Shown one piece after another: positions 6,608-14,774 of a stretch of DNA of 64,000 nt; position 1 is the stretch's first letter; each line of letters starts with the position of its first letter. A program made the position numbers and the translations under genes. Location: the NCBI GenBank assembly GCA_021788415.1, contig JAJYKR010000001.1, positions 62,001-126,000 on the forward strand, read 5' to 3'. The notes below the pieces were generated by a model, which was given only the letters and a program-made list of their open reading frames with translations, made no database searches and was not told the DNA's origin. Source of the DNA: an archaeon (GTDB taxonomy: Archaea > Thermoproteota > Nitrososphaeria > Nitrososphaerales > UBA183).

Positions 6608-8751
6608 TGGGGACCTGGGGCTACGTCAAAGGAGTGCTGGTGGCGACCTGGTCTGGAATCAGGCACTTCTTCCGCCCTCGGATGACCCTCCGCTACCCTG
6701 AGCAGAAGCAGGACCTTGAGGGCCCCGGTTACAGGTATGACGCCCGCCAGGGGGTCGGGCTCCCCGGGTTCAAGGGGAGACACGTACTCAGGTTCGAGAA
6801 GTGCACCGGGTGCCAGCTCTGCGCCATAGCCTGCGACGGGGTGGCGGTGGCCATAGAGATGCAGAAGGTCGAGAAGGGGAAGCCCCAGAACAAGAAGGAG
6901 ATCTGGCCGGCCGTGGACTACGGCAGGTGCCTCCCTCCTTCCACGCCGATTACGACCATGGACGGGATCAGGCCTTTGTCAGAAATCAGGGTGGGCGACA
7001 AGGTCCTCACCCACACTGGCAAGTTCAGGAGAGTGACAAAGTTGTTCAGCAGGTCGTACACCGGGACCCTCTACACGTTCAGGACGACAGGGAATCCCGA
7101 GCCTCTCACCACCACGGAAGACCACCCGATTCTGGTCTTCAGACACGGTGAGACTACGTGGTCTTTCGCGAACGAAGTTGAGAGGGGCGCATTCCTCACT
7201 CGACCTCTCATCTCGGACACCGTTCTTATGCGGCTGGGGCCGCACGCAAGTCTCTACTCCAAGGAGCCATTAGCTGAACCTGCTTCACGCGGAACTTCAC
7301 CTGGAATGCAGCTGGAAACGTCTGGTATGGCCGTCTCGGAGGTGGTCAGCATCGAGACTGCGGAGGTTGAGGATTATCTCGTACAGAATCTGGAGGTGGA
7401 AGCCGACAACAGTTACGTCGCAGCAAACCAGAGCGTACACAATTGCGTGTTCTGCGGCCTCTGCATAGAGCCCGACACTGACGTCGTCACCAACCCTGGC
7501 CTGAAGCAGATAAGCCGGCTGGCGATCGGCGACTTGGTGCTCACCCATTCCGGGGAATACAAACCCGTCACGAAGGTCTGGGACATGACCTACACAGGCA
7601 GATACTATGGAATCCACGCATCCGGCAAGCCCGAGCCGCTCCGCTGCACCGCAGACCACCCCATAGTGGCAGTCCCAAGGCTCGCTTTGGACCGTAAAGG
7701 CAGGCGCCTCCTCGGGGCAACGGCCCCTCTGTCCTTCCACAAGCCCGGGGACCTCAAGGCCGGTGACTATCTTGTAAGCCCCATCGTGAGGAAGGTCGTC
7801 CACGTCGACAGGTATGAGAATGACGTACCGACGAACGGAGGAGCCAAGGCAGCCCGCCGGCTCTCTCTTGACGCTACGCCAGAGCTCTTCCGGCTGATAG
7901 GCTACTACTTCTCTGAGGGTTCGTGCGACGGCGGCGGGAGGGTAAACTTCGACTTGAAGAAAGAGGGCGAGGCGTATGCCGAGGACTGTTCTTCGCTTGC
8001 TGCCCGGTTCTTTGGCGAAGGGTGCGAGCCGACGAAGAACGGACAGCACGGGCTGCGGTTCGTCCTGGGCTCGACCTTGGCTGAGGACTTCTTCTCCCAA
8101 TTCGGCAGAGGAGCCTCCGACAAGAAGATGCCGGACTGGGTCTTCTTCGCCGAGCCTGAGAAGCAAGCTGAACTCCTGAGGGGCGGGTGGCAGGCAGACG
8201 GTCGCAGGGCGAGTCAGGCCGGGGAGAATGGTCTCGGCATCGTCACAGCTTCGAAAGTTCTCGCATTCCAGCTCCAGTCTGTCTATGCCAGGTTGGGGGT
8301 AGTCGCTACCGTAGATGCTCAAAGTTCGCCAGGTGAACCGGTGGCCTTCCAAGTCAACGTCTTTGGGCGTTGGGCTGCCAAGCTGGCGGGTCTGTGGAAC
8401 GTGAAATTCGACTATAGCCCTTCGAAGCAGGCGGACAAGTTCCACATCGACGACAGGTACGTCTACCTCCCGATCAAGAAGATCGAGGTCGAGGAGGTCG
8501 AGAACCATCGCGTCATGGACGTCACTGTGGAGGACGACCATACTTTCGCACCGCTCGGACTCGCCACCTCAAACTGCGTAGACGCCTGCCCCTTCGACGC
8601 CCTCGACATGACCAACGACTACGAGCTGGCGGCCTATGACAAGATGAGCCTGAAGTACACGCCCGACATGCTCGCCGTCCCCCCGAAACTGGAGGGGAAG
8701 AAGTACAAGGTGAAGTTCGACACCGAGAAAGGGGTGGTCACCTACGACTGA
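6607..8751 (+). CDS. nuoI: Complex I ferredoxin-like subunit NuoI with two inteins
   Basis: The gene encodes a 714-residue precursor. Excision of the two inteins (172 and 371 residues) leaves a 171-residue NuoI, the normal family size. NuoI carries two [4Fe-4S] clusters that pass electrons to NuoB. The first cluster motif, CTGCQLCAIAC, is intact. The second motif is CVFCGL-CVDACP after splicing, but it is interrupted before its first cysteine (position 7444) and again before its third cysteine (position 8575). The GTG start at 6607 overlaps the nuoH stop codon. The reading frame is open further upstream, to 6295, inside nuoH, but NuoI homology begins at GTWGYVKGV. Without splicing neither cluster could form correctly. 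Confidence 0.95.
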   Translation: MGTWGYVKGVLVATWSGIRHFFRPRMTLRYPEQKQDLEGPGYRYDARQGVGLPGFKGRHVLRFEKCTGCQLCAIACDGVAVAIEMQKVEKGKPQNKKEIWPAVDYGRCLPPSTPITTMDGIRPLSEIRVGDKVLTHTGKFRRVTKLFSRSYTGTLYTFRTTGNPEPLTTTEDHPILVFRHGETTWSFANEVERGAFLTRPLISDTVLMRLGPHASLYSKEPLAEPASRGTSPGMQLETSGMAVSEVVSIETAEVEDYLVQNLEVEADNSYVAANQSVHNCVFCGLCIEPDTDVVTNPGLKQISRLAIGDLVLTHSGEYKPVTKVWDMTYTGRYYGIHASGKPEPLRCTADHPIVAVPRLALDRKGRRLLGATAPLSFHKPGDLKAGDYLVSPIVRKVVHVDRYENDVPTNGGAKAARRLSLDATPELFRLIGYYFSEGSCDGGGRVNFDLKKEGEAYAEDCSSLAARFFGEGCEPTKNGQHGLRFVLGSTLAEDFFSQFGRGASDKKMPDWVFFAEPEKQAELLRGGWQADGRRASQAGENGLGIVTASKVLAFQLQSVYARLGVVATVDAQSSPGEPVAFQVNVFGRWAAKLAGLWNVKFDYSPSKQADKFHIDDRYVYLPIKKIEVEEVENHRVMDVTVEDDHTFAPLGLATSNCVDACPFDALDMTNDYELAAYDKMSLKYTPDMLAVPPKLEGKKYKVKFDTEKGVVTYD
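6928..7443 (+). other. Mini-intein 1 in NuoI (172 aa, no endonuclease)
   Basis: It begins with Cys1 (CLPPSTPITTMDGIRPLSEI, block A) and has block B TTTEDHPILVF with the conserved His. It closes with a VEDYLVQNLEVEADNSYV block F and the terminal VHN, followed by the extein cysteine at 7444. The length and the lack of any LAGLIDADG motif mark it as a mini-intein. All splicing residues (Cys1, block-B His, penultimate His, terminal Asn, Cys+1) are present, so it should be active. The insertion point is the first cysteine of the second [4Fe-4S] motif. Confidence 0.95.
7462..8574 (+). mobile_element. Intein 2 in NuoI (371 aa, LAGLIDADG endonuclease)
   Basis: It starts with Cys1 in CIEPDTDVVTNPGLKQISRL, only six residues (CVFCGL) after the end of intein 1, and ends in LGLATSN before the extein cysteine at 8575. 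Block B is RCTADHPIVAV and block F is VMDVTVEDDHTFAPLGL. The penultimate residue is Ser rather than the usual His, a variant also found in active inteins. A dodecapeptide-type endonuclease region is visible (LFRLIGYYFSEGSCDG near 7888 and LLRGGWQADGR near 8173). The endonuclease could make it mobile. The target codes for the third cysteine of the cluster motif. Confidence 0.95.
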
Positions 8752-8761
8752 CGCCGTCTTC

Positions 8762-9247
8762 GTGGCAATGGCGGTAGTCACCGTGGGGAGCGCGATAGTC
8801 TCCCTCGAGGCCAAGGAGCTCGTATACGGCGCGATAGGCCTCGCCGGCTCGCTCTTCGGGGTCGCTACCCTGTTCTTCCTCCTCAACGCCCCCTACGTCG
8901 CGGTCTTCCAGATTGCGGTCTACATCGGAGCCGTGGCTGTCCTGATTCTGTTCACCGTCATGCTGGTGAGGCAGGAGGGGTTGGCCAAGGAGGTGAAGCC
9001 GAAGTCGACGACGGCGGCGGGGATAATAGCCGCGGTGGCGGTGATTCTTGCGCTGACCTTCGCTGTCCTGGCCACAAACCTTTCGAGGTTCACAGCCATC
9101 ACCAACACGGCTACCTACATAGACATAGGCAAGCTCATCTCAACCGGCGACGCGCCGGTCCTGGAAGTGCTCGCCTTGGTCCTGGCGGCATCCATCGTGG
9201 GCGCCCTGGCCCTGTCTAGGGTCGACAGAGGAGGGGGTGCGCACTGA
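8762..9247 (+). CDS. nuoJ: Complex I subunit NuoJ (ND6)
   Basis: A 161-residue membrane subunit with five hydrophobic helices. The ND6-type segment NAPYVAVFQIAVYIGAVAVL, near residue 44, includes the pi-bulge helix region, and the C-terminus is a hydrophobic helix followed by DRGGGAH. The GTG at 8762 is the first usable start after the nuoI stop at 8751. The TGA at 9245-9247 overlaps the start of nuoK. The length fits short NuoJ proteins. Confidence 0.92.
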   Translation: MAMAVVTVGSAIVSLEAKELVYGAIGLAGSLFGVATLFFLLNAPYVAVFQIAVYIGAVAVLILFTVMLVRQEGLAKEVKPKSTTAAGIIAAVAVILALTFAVLATNLSRFTAITNTATYIDIGKLISTGDAPVLEVLALVLAASIVGALALSRVDRGGGAH

Positions 9248-9561
9248 CCAGCCTTGCGGACTTCGTCATTGTCTCCGCCTGCCTCTTCGGCGTAGGGGTC
9301 TACGGGCTGGTGACCAAGAGGAACGCCCTGCGGCTCCTCTTCTCAATCGAGTTCATGATCAACGCAGCGAACCTTAACTTCGTCGCCTTCAACCAGTACC
9401 TGCCCTATCAGGAGGCGAGCAACGCCCTGGGCCAGACGGTCGTGCTCTTCTCCATCGCCCTGGCAGCCGCCGAGGCCGCGGTCATTCTGGCAATAGTCGT
9501 AGTCGCCTATAGGCTCCGCAACGACATAGACGTGAGTGAGATGAAAACCCTGGAGGGATAG
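9244..9561 (+). CDS. nuoK: Complex I subunit NuoK (ND4L), probable CTG start
   Basis: NuoK has three transmembrane helices with buried glutamates: RLLFSIEFMINAANLNFVAF carries the helix-2 Glu and ALAAAEAAVILAIVV the helix-3 Glu. The first ATG/GTG/TTG in frame, GTG at 9310, would delete helix 1 (SLADFVIVSACLFGVGVYGL). The frame is open upstream to the end of nuoJ, where a CTG at 9244 overlaps the nuoJ TGA. Starting there gives 105 residues, the normal size. I therefore extend the gene to 9244; ATT further in is the alternative. The start codon is inferred from homology, not from a visible ribosome-binding site. Confidence 0.85.
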   Translation: MTSLADFVIVSACLFGVGVYGLVTKRNALRLLFSIEFMINAANLNFVAFNQYLPYQEASNALGQTVVLFSIALAAAEAAVILAIVVVAYRLRNDIDVSEMKTLEG

Positions 9562-9626
9562 AAGTGCCACAACTCAACATCGACCCCACCGGCCGGGCCC
9601 CCGGGTCCAAGCTCCGATAGCAAGGG

Positions 9627-11135
9627 TTGCCCATGGAATACATCCTTCTTCAGACGGTGGCTGTCCCACTCGCGGTCGCCCCCGTCGTCCTCCTCCTCGG
9701 GAAGAAGCTGGGGCGCCATGTGGGCTGGATAGCCTTCGCCTCCCTGCTCTATACGACCCTCCTCCTCGCCTACCTCGGGACCTCGCTCTTCAACGGGGGT
9801 CCGAACGTGACCGAGTCCTACGCCTGGGCGCCAGTCTCCGGGCTGACCTTCGGGTTCCTCGGCGACAACCTCAGCGTCCCTGTGGCGCTGATGATGAACA
9901 TCGTCGTGATGGCGACGGCCGTCTACTCGATGGGATACATGAAGCACAGGCTGGAGGTCATGTACGGCGAGGAGAGGAAGGGCCAGTACGCCATCTACTT
10001 CCTCAACTTCATGCTCCTTGACGCCGGGCTGATCGGCGTCTCGCTTGCGACCAACCTCCTCGAGCTGTACATGTTCCTGGAGCTAATGTTGATACCTTCG
10101 ACATTCATGGTCGCCCTCTTCGGGTACACCAACAGGGAGAGGACGGCCATGATGTACTTCCTCTGGAACCACCTCGGCGCGTTCATCTTCCTCGCTGGAA
10201 TCGTCGTGGCCTACTCAGCCACCGGGAGCTTCCAGATATCCTCCCTGTCGACCATCCCGCTGGGGACCGTGGCCTACTGGGCCGTTGGGCTCATCCTCGT
10301 CGGCTGGCTAATCAAGATGGCCATCTTCGGGGTGCACCTCTGGCTACCTACGGCCCACGCAGAGCACCCCACCTCCTTCGCCCCGTTCATCGTCACCATA
10401 GTCGGCGTGGGCAACTACGTGGTGGTGAGGCTGCTGGTGGAGGGGATGCGGTCAGCCTTCATCCCCTTCGCCTTCCCACTCATGATCATGGCGGTGATCA
10501 CCATGGTCTACGGAGGGGCGATGACGATGGTGCAGAACGACGTGAAGTACCTCTACGCCTGGTCCACCATCAGCCAGAACGCCTACTCCCTCCTCGGCAT
10601 CGGGAGCCTGAGCGTGTTGGGGGTGTCGGGCGGGCTCTTCTACTTCCTGAACCACATCATCGGCAAGACGATCCTATTCTGCGTAGCCGGCATCATGATC
10701 ACCCAGGTGGGGACAAGGGACATGCGCAAGATGGGCGGGCTGGCTGGGAAGATGCCCCTCACCGCAGCGGTCGCCCTGATCGGCTCCATGATACTCTCTG
10801 CGGTCCCTCCGACCGGGGGCTTCCAGGCAGAGTGGCTGCTGTTCGAAGGCGTCTTCACGCGCGGGATCGCGGGGGGGCTGGCCTGGAACTTCGTCGTGGC
10901 GATAATGGGTCTGGCTGCGACCGCGCTCACCGTAGCCTACACATTCTGGCCGATGCGTAAGATATTCTTCGGCCCCCTGTCAGACGACCTGATGGGGGTG
11001 AAGGAGGCCCCGCTCATCATGACCGCTCCGCTAATCTTCCTCGCCGCCCTGTCCATAGTGATCGGCATCTATCCTGACCTCTTCTTCAGGTCCCTCTACC
11101 ACTTCGCGAGCACGATAGGATTGTCAGGTAGATAG
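9627..11135 (+). CDS. nuoM: Complex I antiporter-like subunit NuoM, first copy
   Basis: A 502-residue Mrp-antiporter-like proton-channel subunit with about 14 helices. The NuoM signatures are visible: ELYMFLELMLIPSTFMVALF carries the TM5 Glu, WLIKMAIFGVHLWLPTAHAE the TM7 Lys and amphipathic turn, and the downstream quinone-oxidoreductase core is complete (NDVKYLYAWSTISQNAYSLL). The start is TTG at 9627 or ATG at 9633. It is the first of two NuoM paralogues in this operon, separated by NuoL. Both look intact, so the complex may hold four antiporter-like subunits instead of three. Confidence 0.92.
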   Translation: MPMEYILLQTVAVPLAVAPVVLLLGKKLGRHVGWIAFASLLYTTLLLAYLGTSLFNGGPNVTESYAWAPVSGLTFGFLGDNLSVPVALMMNIVVMATAVYSMGYMKHRLEVMYGEERKGQYAIYFLNFMLLDAGLIGVSLATNLLELYMFLELMLIPSTFMVALFGYTNRERTAMMYFLWNHLGAFIFLAGIVVAYSATGSFQISSLSTIPLGTVAYWAVGLILVGWLIKMAIFGVHLWLPTAHAEHPTSFAPFIVTIVGVGNYVVVRLLVEGMRSAFIPFAFPLMIMAVITMVYGGAMTMVQNDVKYLYAWSTISQNAYSLLGIGSLSVLGVSGGLFYFLNHIIGKTILFCVAGIMITQVGTRDMRKMGGLAGKMPLTAAVALIGSMILSAVPPTGGFQAEWLLFEGVFTRGIAGGLAWNFVVAIMGLAATALTVAYTFWPMRKIFFGPLSDDLMGVKEAPLIMTAPLIFLAALSIVIGIYPDLFFRSLYHFASTIGLSGR

Positions 11136-11138
11136 GAA

Positions 11139-13280
11139 ATGACAGCGGTCCCGATCCCATCTTACTTCGTCTGGCTCATCTTCCTCCTCCCCTATGCGGG
11201 GACGCTGGCCGCGCCTCTCACCGGCAGGGGGCGGATCCGAGACGTAGCGGCCGTCCTCTTCTCCTTCCTCTCCGCCATCTTCGCTCTCGTCCTCCTCGTA
11301 CCCGTGATCGAAGGCAATACCATCTCCCTGGTCAACTCGCTGATCCCTGCCTCTGTCCCGTGGATCCCCGAGCTCGGAATCAGCTTCGGGGTGCTCTCGG
11401 ACCCGTACACCGTGATCATAGCGAACCTGGTCGCCTGGATCAGCTTCCTCGTCATGCTGTACAGCGTCGACTACATGAAAGGGGACAGCGGGCTCACAAG
11501 ATACTGGTTCTTCATGAGCTTCTTCATCGGGAGCATGCAGCTCATCGTCCTATCCAACAACCTCCTCTCGCTCTTCATCGGCTGGGAGGGGGTCGGCCTT
11601 TGCAGCTACGCCCTGATAGGCTACTACTACCACGACGAGAAGGAGAACTGGGTCGGAACCCCCGGCTCCAAGGCCCTGGGGATGGAGCAGGCCTACCCGC
11701 CTTCTCACGCCGGGATGAAGGCGTTCTTCATGACGAGGATAGGGGACATGGCGATGTTGGCTGGGATACTGATCCTGTTCATCTACTCAGGGACTTTCAA
11801 CTATCAACAGCTGGCGTCGTCCACAGGCTGGGCGACGTCTCTGGCCGCCGGAGGGCTGCTGGTCCCAGTCGCCCTGCTGATATTCGGAGGTGCAGTGGGG
11901 AAGTCCGCCCAGTTCCCGCTCCAGGAGTGGCTCCCTGACGCCATGGCGGGGCCCGCCCCCGTCTCCGCCCTGATCCACGCGGCCACCATGGTCAACGCGG
12001 GTGTGGTACTCGTCGCGCGCATAGGGCCCATATTCTACTTCGCCCTTCAGTCCAACCCTGCCCTGATCCAGCCCTTCTTCATGGTGGTAGCGTGGATCGG
12101 TGCCATCACCGCCTTCTTGGCGGCCACCCAGGCGATGGTGGGCTTCGAGCTGAAGAAGCTCCTCGCCTATTCCACCATATCACAGATAGGTTACATGATG
12201 CTGGGCCTCGGCCTCGCGGGCCTCTCGACCAACTTCGCGGAGGGGCTGTCGGCCGGCCTTTACCAACTGTTGAGTCATGCCATATTCAAGGCAGCGCTGT
12301 TCATGACGGCCGGGGTACTGATTCATCTCACAGGGACCAAGTACGTCAACGAGATGGGCGGGCTGAAGGAGAAGCTGAAGATCACCTTCGCAGTCTTTCT
12401 CATCGCCGCAGCTTCCCTCTCGGGAATCCCCCCGCTCAGCGGCTTCTTCGCGAAGGACGCCATCCTGGCGACGGCGTGGGGGTCTGGGCAGTACGGCCTT
12501 TTCCTCCTGGGGTCGGCGACCGCAGGACTGACCGCATTCTATGCGTTCAGGATGGTCGGCCTCGTCTTCTACGGGGTGAGGGAGAAGCACGCCGGGGAGG
12601 GGACCGGCCACGAGCTCAAGGAGCCATCGCCCATCAGCTGGATCCCATACTCGGTCCTCGCTGCGGGGACCGTCCTGATCGGCGTCCTCGGCATCTTCAA
12701 CTTCCAGGGGGACCTGCAGGGTGCCTCTGTCGCATACATCTACAGCCTGTTCAAGGGTGCCAGCTTCAGCAGCCTGAACTCGACCTCCTCATTCAACTTC
12801 GTCTCGTCGGGGATCACCCTGGCGTTCGCCCTGACCGGTTTGCTCCTGGCTGTCCAGCTCTACGTGCGGAGGAAGACGGCTCCCTCCGCCCTGGTCAAAG
12901 AGTCCGGCCTGGCCCACGGCCTCTACCGCTTCCTCGAGAACCGCTGGTACATCAACGCCATCTACTACAGGGTGTTCGTCGACGCGCCTCTGCGAGCTTC
13001 ATATTGGACCTTGGACAACTTCGAGCTGGGCGTCCTCCAGAGGGTCCACGGAGGCGGGGCCAACCTGGCCATCGGGGTCTCTGCAGTCGGGAACTGGTTT
13101 GACCGGCACGTCGTGGACGTCGCCTCTGACGGCTTCGCCAGGGCCGGCCAGGGCCTCTCGAAGGTCTTCCGGAGGCTGCAGACCGGCATCCTCGAAGAGT
13201 ACGCTCTGGTGTTCGCCATCGGCCTCATCCTCCTGCTGCTCTTCTTCCTGTTCGTGACTGGGGTGTACACAGCGATATGA
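11139..13280 (+). CDS. nuoL: Complex I antiporter-like subunit NuoL (ND5)
   Basis: A 713-residue distal proton-pumping subunit. The core motifs NNLLSLFIGWEGVGLCSYAL (TM5 Glu), GKSAQFPLQEWLPDAMAGP (TM7 Lys region) and STISQIGYMMLGLGLAG are intact. The long C-terminal extension after about residue 470 would form the lateral helix and the anchoring final helix (LVFAIGLILLLLFFLFVTGV). ATG at 11139 lies four bases after the preceding stop. The gene's last four bases, ATGA, overlap the start of the second nuoM, which indicates translational coupling. Confidence 0.95.
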   Translation: MTAVPIPSYFVWLIFLLPYAGTLAAPLTGRGRIRDVAAVLFSFLSAIFALVLLVPVIEGNTISLVNSLIPASVPWIPELGISFGVLSDPYTVIIANLVAWISFLVMLYSVDYMKGDSGLTRYWFFMSFFIGSMQLIVLSNNLLSLFIGWEGVGLCSYALIGYYYHDEKENWVGTPGSKALGMEQAYPPSHAGMKAFFMTRIGDMAMLAGILILFIYSGTFNYQQLASSTGWATSLAAGGLLVPVALLIFGGAVGKSAQFPLQEWLPDAMAGPAPVSALIHAATMVNAGVVLVARIGPIFYFALQSNPALIQPFFMVVAWIGAITAFLAATQAMVGFELKKLLAYSTISQIGYMMLGLGLAGLSTNFAEGLSAGLYQLLSHAIFKAALFMTAGVLIHLTGTKYVNEMGGLKEKLKITFAVFLIAAASLSGIPPLSGFFAKDAILATAWGSGQYGLFLLGSATAGLTAFYAFRMVGLVFYGVREKHAGEGTGHELKEPSPISWIPYSVLAAGTVLIGVLGIFNFQGDLQGASVAYIYSLFKGASFSSLNSTSSFNFVSSGITLAFALTGLLLAVQLYVRRKTAPSALVKESGLAHGLYRFLENRWYINAIYYRVFVDAPLRASYWTLDNFELGVLQRVHGGGANLAIGVSAVGNWFDRHVVDVASDGFARAGQGLSKVFRRLQTGILEEYALVFAIGLILLLLFFLFVTGVYTAI

Positions 13281-14773
13281 TCCCAATCCTCTCGATCCTC
13301 CTGCTGCTCCCCATGGCGGCCTCGGGTCCCGCCTATCTGATACTCAGGCGCAACAAGAAGGTCGGGCAGTGGTTCACCATGGGGATCACCGGGGCGGTGC
13401 TCCTCATTGCGCTGTACGTGTTCTACTACGTCTACACGGGCTCCTCCGGCCTTGCCTCCTCAGGCATCGGGCAGTACGCCCTGACTGAACAGTACTCGTG
13501 GGTGAGCATCTCCTCCTTTGGGGTCAACTACCTCGTCGGTGTGGACGGCCTCAGCTCTCCGCTGGTCCTCGCCACCGCCATCCTGACCCTGTTCGCGGTG
13601 GTCGGCTCGAGAACGCTGATAGACCGCTCCGAGCCGAGCTACTATGCCCTCGTCCTCCTCTTCGAGGGGGCGATCATCGGAGTCTTCGTCTCACTGAACC
13701 TCGTTCTGTTCTACTTCTTCTGGGACCTGGTGATGCTCCCCATGTTCTTCCTAATCGGGCTGTGGGGAGGGGACAGGCGGAAGTATTCCGCGATGAAGTT
13801 CATGATTTTCATTTTCACTGGGAGCATGATACTGCTCCTGGCGCTGATGGCGGCGTATCTAGGGGTAAGCCCCGCGACCTTCGACATCCCCAGCCTCGCA
13901 GGAAGGATCCCGGCCTCCATCCAGTACCTTCCGCTCCTCGCATCCTTCATCGGCTTCGGGATAAAGCTCCCTGTCTTCCCGTTCCACAGCTGGCTCCCAG
14001 ACGCCTACACCCAAGCTCCTGCTCCTGTGACCGTCCTGCTCGCGGGGGTGCAGTCAGCCATGGGCGGCTACGGGATAATCAGGATAAGCATAGGCCTCTT
14101 CCCTCAGGCGTCCTACCAGTGGGCCTGGGCGTTCATGGCCGTCGGCCTGGTCACGATGTTCTATGGCGCCTTCGTCGCCATACTCTCGAAGGACCTGAAG
14201 TCCATGTTCGCCTACACCAGCATCGCAGGGATGGGCTTCGTGGTCTTCGGCGCGTTCTCCTCGGCGGCGTCGGGCAGCCCGCTGGGCATGGAGGGGTCCA
14301 TACTGGAGATGTTCGTTCACGCCTTCACCGCAGGTTCGCTTTTCATGCTGGCGGGATACATCCAGAAGGGGCTCGGGACCACGGAGATCTCTGCTCTGAA
14401 GGGCCTGAGGAACCTGGTCCCCAGGGCGGGGACCCTTCTCGTGTTCGCCTGCGCGGGTGCCATGGCCCTCCCGCCCTTCGGGAGCTTCGTGGCGGAGGTG
14501 CTGGTGATAATCGGAGGGATAGACGCCACCCCCTACAGCGCCGTAGCCATACTCGTCCCTGTCATGGTCGGGGGATACATGCTCTGGATGATCAGGAAAG
14601 TGGTCCTCTCGCCGGCCGAAGCGGGAGCCAGCGGTGTCGACGTGCAGGGGGTGGACTTCGGCGTCCTGGTTCTCTATCTCGTCCCCCTCATCATAATGAT
14701 GTTCTTCTCCGTCCTGGTCCTCGGACCAGCCGCCCCGGTGGTCCAGCACATACTCGGGTTGGTGGTAAGATAG
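13277..14773 (+). CDS. nuoM: Complex I antiporter-like subunit NuoM, second copy
   Basis: A 498-residue NuoM with its own complete set of signatures: LVLFYFFWDLVMLPMFFLIG, FGIKLPVFPFHSWLPDAYTQ with the TM7 Lys, and KDLKSMFAYTSIAGMGFVVF. Upstream residues include VNYLVGVDGLSSPLVLATAI, which is very typical of NuoM/ND4. This copy resembles classical NuoM more closely than the first copy does. ATG at 13277 overlaps the nuoL stop. A single complex with both copies would be longer and could pump more ions per electron pair, but that is inference. Confidence 0.94.
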   Translation: MIPILSILLLLPMAASGPAYLILRRNKKVGQWFTMGITGAVLLIALYVFYYVYTGSSGLASSGIGQYALTEQYSWVSISSFGVNYLVGVDGLSSPLVLATAILTLFAVVGSRTLIDRSEPSYYALVLLFEGAIIGVFVSLNLVLFYFFWDLVMLPMFFLIGLWGGDRRKYSAMKFMIFIFTGSMILLLALMAAYLGVSPATFDIPSLAGRIPASIQYLPLLASFIGFGIKLPVFPFHSWLPDAYTQAPAPVTVLLAGVQSAMGGYGIIRISIGLFPQASYQWAWAFMAVGLVTMFYGAFVAILSKDLKSMFAYTSIAGMGFVVFGAFSSAASGSPLGMEGSILEMFVHAFTAGSLFMLAGYIQKGLGTTEISALKGLRNLVPRAGTLLVFACAGAMALPPFGSFVAEVLVIIGGIDATPYSAVAILVPVMVGGYMLWMIRKVVLSPAEAGASGVDVQGVDFGVLVLYLVPLIIMMFFSVLVLGPAAPVVQHILGLVVR

Positions 14774-14774
14774 G

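Noticed and set aside
12092..13102. 336-residue frame overlapping nuoL on the same strand
   Set aside because: Arg/Gly/Pro-rich shadow frame. nuoL is complete and unmistakable.
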